DNA of 9,029 nucleotides from a bacterium (GTDB lineage: Bacteria > Actinomycetota > Acidimicrobiia > Spongiisociales > UBA11373): contig JABMPV010000003.1 in assembly GCA_013202595.1 (NCBI GenBank), positions 1 to 9,029 of the forward strand. Reading direction: 5' to 3'. A program made the position numbers and the translations under genes. Of the stretch, positions 1 to 5,460 are shown piece by piece. Position 1 is the stretch's first letter; each line of letters opens with the position of its first letter. The notes under the pieces were generated by a model. It saw nothing but the letters and a program-made list of their open reading frames with translations. It was not told the DNA's origin and did not search any database.

Positions 1-608
1 AGCCCAACCCGGAACGTGAGCGTCGTCACAGTGGTCCGTTCCCCTGGGGCACCGAAGAAGAAGCCGAGCAGGCGCCTGGCCTCGTCGATGTGATCGAACT
101 CGAAGACGGTATCGACGGTCCGGCATGCGAAACCCCGGTCGCGCCAGAAGCCTTCGTCGGCGCTTATGTTGCGATCGGCGAGTGCCGTGAACTCATCGCC
201 GCCCAGGTTGTCGACCACGATGATCGGAGCGCCGGGTTTGACGACCCTGTGGGCCTCGGCGAGGCCGGGTGAGACATCCAGCCAGGCGGGGAAGAAGTAG
301 GCCCATGTGGCGTACAGCCCGTCGATGGAGCCGTCTCTGATGGGAAGATGCTCGGCGTCTCCTCTGATCCATGGGAGATCGAGTTCACCGGTGATCATCC
401 CCTCGGCCGGTTCGACCGGGATGACCATCCTGTGTGGCGAGGTCAGCCGCCCCGCAGTGAAACCGTTACCCGCTCCGATGTCGGCGACCACGCCATCGGG
501 CAGCATGTCATCGAGCGCCGAGATCACCCTGCCCGGACGGTCCATGGCGCGCCGCTCGATGGCGAACAGTTCGGGATGGTCGGCTCCGTAGAAGGGGATG
601 ACCGGCAT
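1..608 (-). CDS. Class I SAM-dependent methyltransferase, 3' end cut off by the window edge
   Basis: An open frame runs on the minus strand from an ATG at 608 to the left edge with no stop, giving at least 202 residues. It has the class I SAM methyltransferase fold. The glycine-rich SAM-binding motif VVADIGAGNGF is at residues 40-50, an acidic post-motif VEP at 65-67, and GDAEHLPIRDGSIDGLYA at 83-100, which matches the Methyltransf_11 pattern around motif II. A helix-rich RVVKPGAPIIVVDN segment (121-134) follows. The length suggests that only a short C-terminus is missing. The start lies two bases after the TGA of the upstream glycosyltransferase gene, so the two are surely co-transcribed and probably translationally coupled. 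The substrate cannot be read from the sequence. A sugar, glycolipid or polyprenyl-linked glycan is an inference from the neighbour. Confidence 0.85.
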   Translation of the reverse strand, partial: MPVIPFYGADHPELFAIERRAMDRPGRVISALDDMLPDGVVADIGAGNGFTAGRLTSPHRMVIPVEPAEGMITGELDLPWIRGDAEHLPIRDGSIDGLYATWAYFFPAWLDVSPGLAEAHRVVKPGAPIIVVDNLGGDEFTALADRNISADEGFWRDRGFACRTVDTVFEFDHIDEARRLLGFFFGAPGERTTVTTLTFRVG

Positions 609-610
609 GA

Positions 611-1549
611 TCAAGCATCGCTGTGAGGCGGATCGTCCCCGATGCGCTCACGGATGTTCCACTTGGGTGGACGGCGCACCTCCTTGATCACGACGCTGGT
701 GTACTCACCCAGCAGACCGATGCCGAACAGGATCGTGCCACCGAAGAACGTTGTCACCAGGAACGAGGAAGCCCAGCCGGGCGGGGTCTGGACACCGAGC
801 AGCCAGCGGATCAGAAACACGATCGACACCACCAGTGCCACGAACGCCGCGAAGAGACCGATGCGGCTCAGCGCCTTGAGGGGGAGGGTCGTGCCGTGGA
901 TCAGATTGGTCGTCACCCTTGAGATCGACTCGCGCAGCGTGATCGTCGACGAGCCGTACTTCCGATCGTGATGGGCCACGTCCACGTTGTGGGTCTCGGA
1001 TGACAACTGAGTGATCAGGGGACCGAGAACGGGAGTCCTGGTCTCATGAGACAGCAGCGCGTCGACGAGCGGGCGGCGCATTGCCCGCAACGATGTATGG
1101 CGGAACGACCTGGGTGTCCCGTGTGCGATCCGGTCGACGACCGCGTGCACCCACGATCCGAACGAGCGGAAGAGACCGTGGTCGCGCGGCCAGTTGCCGA
1201 TGGCGGCATCCCATCGCGGATTCGCTGCGAGCGCATCGATGAGGATCGGCAGTTGATCCGGTGGCTGCTGGAGATCGTCATCCATCGTCGCCACCAGAGA
1301 TCCACGCGCCTGGGCCATCCCAGCCAGCGTCGCAATCGCCTGGCCCCGGTTGGCCAGCAGGTCGATGGCCACCATCTCGGGGTGGGTAGGAGCCAGTGCG
1401 GTCAGGGCCGCCCACGTGTCATCGGGTGACGCGTCGTTGACGACGATCACTTCATAGTCCACACCCGGGAGCGCTGAGCGGAGGCCGTCCAGCAACTCGG
1501 GGAGCGATTCGGCGCCCCGATACGTGGGGACGACGATGCTGAGGTCCAT
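611..1549 (-). CDS. GT2 family polyprenyl-phosphate glycosyltransferase (ArnC/GtrB/DPM-synthase type)
   Basis: 312 residues. The N-terminal GT-A domain begins DLSIVVPTYRGAE and has VNDASPDDT near residues 38-46 and the metal/nucleotide-sugar motif MDDDLQQPP at 89-97. A basic HHDRKYGSSTITL segment (about 193-205) corresponds to the H-R-G-S region of dolichol-phosphate mannose synthase and GtrB relatives. Two C-terminal membrane helices follow (about 230-252 and 263-284), then a short cytoplasmic tail. This architecture is typical of enzymes that move a sugar from a nucleotide carrier onto undecaprenyl phosphate at the inner membrane face. The start was set at the ATG at 1549 because GGAG (1555-1558) lies five bases upstream. 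A GTG at 1552 sits too close to that site. The methyltransferase gene follows within two bases. The sugar donor is unknown. An ArnC-like amino-sugar transfer would suit the cluster. Confidence 0.88.
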   Translation of the reverse strand: MDLSIVVPTYRGAESLPELLDGLRSALPGVDYEVIVVNDASPDDTWAALTALAPTHPEMVAIDLLANRGQAIATLAGMAQARGSLVATMDDDLQQPPDQLPILIDALAANPRWDAAIGNWPRDHGLFRSFGSWVHAVVDRIAHGTPRSFRHTSLRAMRRPLVDALLSHETRTPVLGPLITQLSSETHNVDVAHHDRKYGSSTITLRESISRVTTNLIHGTTLPLKALSRIGLFAAFVALVVSIVFLIRWLLGVQTPPGWASSFLVTTFFGGTILFGIGLLGEYTSVVIKEVRRPPKWNIRERIGDDPPHSDA

Positions 1550-1554
1550 CACTG

Positions 1555-1558
1555 CTCC
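1555..1558 (-). promoter_or_regulatory. Shine-Dalgarno GGAG deciding the glycosyltransferase start
   Basis: On the minus strand GGAG is followed by five bases and then ATG at 1549. The adjacent in-frame GTG at 1552 would leave only two bases, so the ATG is preferred. Confidence 0.55.
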
Positions 1559-1573
1559 GTTTCGAGAGGCGGT

Positions 1574-1582
1574 GATAGCCTA
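1574..1582. promoter_or_regulatory. Candidate bidirectional -10 element (TAGCCTA) in divergent gap
   Basis: In the 72-base gap between the glycosyltransferase and the FAD gene the sequence GATAGCCTA gives a TAnnnT hexamer on both strands: TAGCCT at 1576-1581 on plus and TAGGCT at 1582-1577 on minus. The plus reading would place a transcript start near 1588, about 34 bases before the FAD gene. The minus reading would place one about 22-27 bases before the glycosyltransferase ATG. No good -35 box is visible for either direction. Actinobacterial promoters often lack one, so this remains a candidate. Confidence 0.3.
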
Positions 1583-1606
1583 CCGGCGCTCGTCATCCCC
1601 CTTCCC

Positions 1607-1620
1607 GATCGGTTCCGATC
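1607..1620. repeat. Inverted repeat GATCGG-TT-CCGATC just before the FAD gene start
   Basis: A perfect 6-base inverted repeat with a two-base centre ends two bases before the GTG at 1622. In this position it could be an operator or a small hairpin over the translation start. Caution is needed because GATCGG is common throughout this DNA, so a chance palindrome is quite possible. Confidence 0.3.
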
Positions 1621-1621
1621 C

Positions 1622-2809
1622 GTGATCACACCTACGCCAGACGTCCTGGTGATCGGCGCAGGAGCCGCTGGGCTCATGGCCGCCATCGCTGCAGCGGAAT
1701 CCGGCGCGGACACCATCCTGGTCAGCGACGGTCCGGTCGGGCGCTCCAACTCGGTGATGGCCCAGGGTGGCCTCCAGGTTCCCCGCGACGGACAGGCTTC
1801 GCGTGACGCGATGGTGTCCGATATGGAGCGCTCGGCGAGAGCCCCGCTCGATCACGAGCGGGTTCGGCGATTCGTCGGCGAGATCCTGCCTACGGTGCGA
1901 TTGCTCGAAGAGTGGGGACTCATCCTCGATCGGGATGACGGTGGGGCCCTCATCCGCCGCTCGGCCGGCGGTCTCAGTGAACCGCGGATCGTGTCGGCGG
2001 GCGATCGGATCGGTGGATCTCTGATCAAGGTCCTCCGCGCCCGGCTCACATCGCTGCCGATCGAGGTGATGACCGGCCACCAGGTGATCGGAGTCGGGAG
2101 CGATGGCGATCGGGTGGTAGTCGACACCCGGGGCGAGGTCGAGCAAACGCTTCGGCCCGGGGTGGTTGTCGCGGCCACCGGCGGGATGGCTCGACGGTTC
2201 GCCGAACAGGCGGGAGAGCGGACGACCAATCCTCCGAACGGGAACCATTCTGTGATTGCCCTCCTGAGCGACCTCGGAGTGCCGGTCCTCCATCCGGAGT
2301 GGTTCCAGTACCAACCGTTCGGTCTGGTCGACGTGGTGGGCGGATCGGCCGATCGATGCATCCCTGAGAGCATCGTGAACCTGCCGGTGCGGCTGCTCGA
2401 TCGGTTGGGAGATCCGGTGGCCCGGCCGGGCGACGATCGCCTCGATGTCACCAGGGCCATTGCCACGGCGGTGCGGTCCGGCCGGTCGCTCGACGGGGAG
2501 CACGGCGTGGGCGTTCGCATGACGCTGGGCGATCTCGATCCCGATGAGGTGTCTGCGCGCTTCCCCGGCATATGGCGGGTGCTCGAGGCACACGGGTTGG
2601 CAGGACGCGACGTACTGGTGAGGCCGTTCCTGCACTATTGGCTGGGTGGATTGGAAGCCGATGTCGACGGGTCGACGAGGGTTCCCGGCTTGCTCCTGGC
2701 CGGCGAGATGGTGGGTGGCCTGCACGGGCGCAACCGGCTGATGGGCGCGGGAATCACCGATGCCCTCGTCAACGGAAGGATCGCCGGAGTCACCGCGGCC
2801 GACCGGTAA
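1622..2809 (+). CDS. FAD-dependent oxidoreductase, fumarate reductase/L-aspartate oxidase superfamily, short form
   Basis: 395 residues from a GTG. The N-terminal FAD-binding Rossmann motif is GAGAAGLMAAIAAAESGA (12-29), followed by SNSVMAQGG (42-50), the equivalent of the flavin-contacting serine/glycine stretch, and ATGG at 185-188. The capping region carries LDVTRAIATAV (274-284), whose Arg278 aligns with the proton-donating arginine of fumarate reductases. HYWLGG (338-343) matches the conserved HYxMGG, and LAGEMVGGLHGRNRLMG (359-375) matches the C-terminal FAD/substrate segment with its arginine (Arg372). The usual HPT substrate motif is altered to QPF (230-233, FQYQPFG). It lacks the C-terminal helical domain of SdhA/NadB (usually 530-600 residues) and any haem or FMN domain, so its redox partner is unknown. 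It converges on the FKBP gene with 12 bases between them. The substrate is uncertain. An enoate such as sulfoacrylate is speculation from context. Confidence 0.82.
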   Translation: MITPTPDVLVIGAGAAGLMAAIAAAESGADTILVSDGPVGRSNSVMAQGGLQVPRDGQASRDAMVSDMERSARAPLDHERVRRFVGEILPTVRLLEEWGLILDRDDGGALIRRSAGGLSEPRIVSAGDRIGGSLIKVLRARLTSLPIEVMTGHQVIGVGSDGDRVVVDTRGEVEQTLRPGVVVAATGGMARRFAEQAGERTTNPPNGNHSVIALLSDLGVPVLHPEWFQYQPFGLVDVVGGSADRCIPESIVNLPVRLLDRLGDPVARPGDDRLDVTRAIATAVRSGRSLDGEHGVGVRMTLGDLDPDEVSARFPGIWRVLEAHGLAGRDVLVRPFLHYWLGGLEADVDGSTRVPGLLLAGEMVGGLHGRNRLMGAGITDALVNGRIAGVTAADR

Positions 2810-2821
2810 CGCCCCGGAGCA

Positions 2822-3376
2822 CTAGGCGTCGATCGACACCAGGGCGATCTCGAAGGTCAGAGCCTGGCCGGCCAGCGGCGGATTGAAGTCGATGATGGCC
2901 GAGTCGGCATCCACGGACTGGACCACGACCACTGCGCCTATCGGCGAGACCAGTTCGTCACCGGCGTTGACTCCCTCGGGCAGTTGGTCGAGTGGGACGT
3001 CCTGGACGTTGGCGGGGTCGTGCTCGCCGTAGGCCTCCTCCGGTGTCAGGCGCACCGTCACGGTGTCGCCGACCTTGAGCCCCGTGACGGCATCGTCGAA
3101 CCCCGGTATCACCTCTCCCGCGCCGATCTCGAACTGGAGGGGTTCACGGCCGGCCGATGAATCGAACTGTGAGCCGTCGTCGAGAGTGCCCGTGTAGTGG
3201 ACCGACACGGTGTTGCCGACACCGGCCACGGCGTCGGGGTCGCCGGCCGTTGTCGCGGGTGCGGCGATCGTCGTGGTCGTCAGGATCGCGCCACCGGATT
3301 GATCGGCTGCATCGTCGGAACCGCAAGCGGATGCGAGCAGGATGATCCCGATGAGGGGGGCGGCTATTCGGCGCAT
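2822..3376 (-). CDS. Secreted lipoprotein FKBP-type peptidyl-prolyl isomerase, SlyD-like
   Basis: 184 residues from ATG at 3376. The N-terminus MRRIAAPLIGIILLASACGS is a lipoprotein signal peptide with Cys18 as the likely lipidation site. The lipobox is relaxed (Ala, not Leu, at -3). A Thr/Ala-rich linker (about 30-52) leads to an FKBP domain: VSVHYTGTLDDGSQFDSS (57-74), GAGEVIPGFDDAVTGLKVGD (85-104), TPEEAYGEHD (111-120). An inserted flap of the SlyD type follows (about 122-160), and the domain closes with DFNPPLAGQALTFEIALVSI, matching SlyD's NHPLAGxxLxF ending. It should act outside the membrane on prolyl bonds. GGAG lies 11 bases upstream of the ATG. A longer reading from a TTG at 3445 would bury the signal peptide and overlap the upstream gene, so it was not used. 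It lies 61 bases behind the ATP-grasp gene and may be read through from it, but its role looks housekeeping. Confidence 0.88.
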   Translation of the reverse strand: MRRIAAPLIGIILLASACGSDDAADQSGGAILTTTTIAAPATTAGDPDAVAGVGNTVSVHYTGTLDDGSQFDSSAGREPLQFEIGAGEVIPGFDDAVTGLKVGDTVTVRLTPEEAYGEHDPANVQDVPLDQLPEGVNAGDELVSPIGAVVVVQSVDADSAIIDFNPPLAGQALTFEIALVSIDA

Positions 3377-3437
3377 TGTCTGACGAACTCCAGGGTGAAT
3401 GTGGGGGGCATGATGGCATGGGACTTTCGTTGTGAGG

Positions 3438-4697
3438 TCATCCAAGGACGAGATCTGATTCGGCGAGGAACAGCAGATTGGTCCCTCCCGCGTCGGCGAG
3501 GGTCAGGCGGCCGTGAATGCGAGCGGCGGCGGCCAGCACGGCCCCGGAGTCCGGGCCTGCTGCGAGGAACCACCCCACCCTGTCGAGTGAATTGATCGTC
3601 GGGCCCTGGATGTGACCCGGGCCCACATAAAAGCCGCCGGCCACCTCGCCGGGGTCACCTGTGGGGAAGCCATTCGCGGCGGCCACCTCACCCGGGCGGG
3701 CGAGGAGGAACTCGACCAGGGCGGGGGCGCCGGGCGAATCCTCGTCGCAGTGATGGGTGACGGGTTCTGCTGACCCCGTGAGAGCCAGATCGATCATTCG
3801 GTCGATCACGTCGACTCCACAGGCTGCCGGGATCAGGTCGGTTTCGTGTCCGCCGCCGATGCGCGCTCCGGCCTCCACGAGAACCATCCGGTCCGCTGCG
3901 GCGAGCATCTGGACGTACAGCGGGCCCTCGGACATCTGGTAAGCCCCGGCAACGGCATTCACCTGCTCGGTGACCTCGGCGAGACGTCCCGCGGCGCGGC
4001 GTGACGGCGAGACGTGACGGATGGCGATGCCGATGGAAGGCGGCGGGTTGTAGGTGACACGATCGGTGACCATCAGCACGTGGGGATCGCCGTTCGACAC
4101 CCAGGCTGAAGCAGTGATCTCGGGGCCCGTGACGAACTCCTCGACGATGGCCCGCGACGTGCGCGATTCCTCGATCGCCGCAGCCACAGAGTCGGCGAGT
4201 CCTTCAGGCTCATCGACCCGGGTGATGCCACGCTGCCCCTGGCTGTCGCACGGCTTCACGACGAGGGGGAAGCGCAGGCCGGCGGCCACCTGAGAGGGAT
4301 CGTCGGCCGCGCCGACCTCGACGTTCCTGGGCCGGTTGCCGCCGGCCGTTTCGAGCGCGGCGGTCATCAGGATCTTGTCGGTGGCGAGACGGGCAGATTG
4401 GGGGCTGAGGTAGCAGGGAAGCCCCAGCGCAGCTGCAGCGTCGGCCATCGTGACGACCGCCATGTCGGTGCCCGTGGTGACGATGCCGTCCACGTCATGG
4501 GTTGCAGCGAGGCCCACGACGGCTGCGGTGTCGATGGCGCTTGCGTCGGCCGGCCAGGTGGCCAGTGCCTTGCCGAGATCATCGGGCAGGTAGCTGACGG
4601 CGACCACGCGGATGCCGCGTTCCTCGGCCCGGGTGATCAGGGGTACCTGGTGCCTGCCGGCCCCGAGGACCAGCAGCCTGGATGAGTCAGCGGGCAT
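3438..4697 (-). CDS. ATP-grasp ligase (carboxylate-amine ligase type)
   Basis: 419 residues. The N-terminal preATP-grasp domain opens with LLVLGAGRHQVPLI (8-21), as in PurK/PurT and related ligases. TDK at 106-108 and VVKPCDSQGQRGI (146-158) supply the ATP-phosphate lysines and glycine loop. EEFVTGPEI (186-194) is the adenine hinge. VEAGARIGGGHETDLIP (274-290) is the metal-binding segment, with Gly where many members have Asn (ExNxR). GVDVIDRMIDLALTG follows, as in other members. Such enzymes activate a carboxylate as an acyl phosphate and join it to an amine or thiol. The start ATG overlaps the end of the phosphosulfolactate synthase gene by 11 bases, so both are made together. Likely substrates, by context, are a sulfonated C3 acid and an amine such as an amino sugar. 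That is inference. A PurC/PurB-like amidation with the neighbouring lyase is the alternative. Confidence 0.87.
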   Translation of the reverse strand: MPADSSRLLVLGAGRHQVPLITRAEERGIRVVAVSYLPDDLGKALATWPADASAIDTAAVVGLAATHDVDGIVTTGTDMAVVTMADAAAALGLPCYLSPQSARLATDKILMTAALETAGGNRPRNVEVGAADDPSQVAAGLRFPLVVKPCDSQGQRGITRVDEPEGLADSVAAAIEESRTSRAIVEEFVTGPEITASAWVSNGDPHVLMVTDRVTYNPPPSIGIAIRHVSPSRRAAGRLAEVTEQVNAVAGAYQMSEGPLYVQMLAAADRMVLVEAGARIGGGHETDLIPAACGVDVIDRMIDLALTGSAEPVTHHCDEDSPGAPALVEFLLARPGEVAAANGFPTGDPGEVAGGFYVGPGHIQGPTINSLDRVGWFLAAGPDSGAVLAAAARIHGRLTLADAGGTNLLFLAESDLVLG

Positions 4698-5460
4698 CCG
4701 GCCCGTGCAGGGTCAGGAGGGTGTCGGCCCGCAATCCGAGGCGCAGTGTCTCGAGCGCGATGATCTCGTCCATCGGGATGTTGCCGAGGTTCACCTCAGG
4801 GCCGAGGTGCTCGATGAGCCACACCTGCTGGGTCTTGCGGGGTGCCTCGAAGATGAGGCGTTCGGCCGGGACGCCACCGTCGATGATCTCGTCGATCAGA
4901 CCCATCCTGATCTCACCGGACGCGCGATACATACCGGCCGTGCCACTCTCCCTGCCCTCGAGGATCACATGAGACACGCCCGCGTCGATTTCCGCCCTGA
5001 TCGCGCTGAGCCACTTGGCCGGGGTGACGATTGCTGCGGCATCCTTGCTGCCGACCTCGGAGTAGACGGTGAAGTGGGCCGAGAACTTCTCGATGGCGCG
5101 CAACTTGTCGGCCTCGTCCATGGCTATGGCGCCATCGCTCACTTCCATGGAAGTGATGCCGATCTCGTGCATCCACCCTTCGTACTCATCGAGGCGGTCC
5201 TGAACGTAGAACACCTCGAAGAGCGTGCCGCCGAGGCAGACCTCGACGTTGTGAGCCCTGTAGCGCTCGATCTTGCTCGAGACGTCGGGCGTCACGATGC
5301 TCGTGCCCCAGCCCAGTTTCACCAGGTCGAGGTACGGGCCGGCAATCGAGAGGTAGTCGTCGAGTGTCCCCGTCGGGGTCCCCTTGTCGAGGCCATGGGT
5401 CCTCCCGGAGGATCGTGGCTTGTCTGAACGGGCCGGAAGGTCGAGAGGATGGCTCATCAT
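4687..5460 (-). CDS. comA: Phosphosulfolactate synthase (ComA family)
   Basis: 257 residues, the family's normal size. ComA adds sulfite to phosphoenolpyruvate to give (R)-phosphosulfolactate, the first step of coenzyme M synthesis and of bacterial sulfolactate formation. The whole (beta/alpha)8 signature is present: KPRSSGRTHGLDKG (14-27), DLVKLGWGTS (45-54), GGTLFE (77-82), MEVSDG (105-110), SEVGSKD (134-140), EGRESG (168-173, usually EARESG), LIFEAPRKTQQ (202-212), VNLGNI (223-228) and LETLRLGLRADT (236-247). The start at 5460 is chosen because ATGA overlaps the TGA of the lyase gene by four bases. An extension to 5529 adds 23 arginine/proline-rich residues absent from the family and overlaps the lyase by 73 bases. 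Its position between a lyase and a ligase, with no later CoM genes in view, points to a sulfonated product other than, or in addition to, coenzyme M. Confidence 0.93.
   Translation of the reverse strand: MMSHPLDLPARSDKPRSSGRTHGLDKGTPTGTLDDYLSIAGPYLDLVKLGWGTSIVTPDVSSKIERYRAHNVEVCLGGTLFEVFYVQDRLDEYEGWMHEIGITSMEVSDGAIAMDEADKLRAIEKFSAHFTVYSEVGSKDAAAIVTPAKWLSAIRAEIDAGVSHVILEGRESGTAGMYRASGEIRMGLIDEIIDGGVPAERLIFEAPRKTQQVWLIEHLGPEVNLGNIPMDEIIALETLRLGLRADTLLTLHGPDAR

Noticed and set aside
1580..2725. Long minus-strand open frame (381 codons) opposite the FAD gene
   Set aside because: Its composition is His/Arg/Pro-rich with no recognisable motif. The plus strand over the same span carries an intact FAD family protein.
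1622..2809. L-aspartate oxidase (nadB) or succinate dehydrogenase subunit A
   Set aside because: Too short (395 residues), lacks the HPT motif, and no nadA/nadC or sdhBCD genes are adjacent.
2810..2821. Terminator between the convergent FAD and FKBP genes
   Set aside because: Only 12 bases separate the stops, and I could find no convincing GC hairpin with a T tract on either strand.
3377..3445. TTG start for the FKBP lipoprotein
   Set aside because: It would put 23 polar residues before a complete lipoprotein signal peptide that begins at ATG 3376.
4612..5427. Plus-strand open frame (271 codons) opposite comA and the ATP-grasp start
   Set aside because: No family features. It is a mirror frame of the clearly conserved ComA protein.
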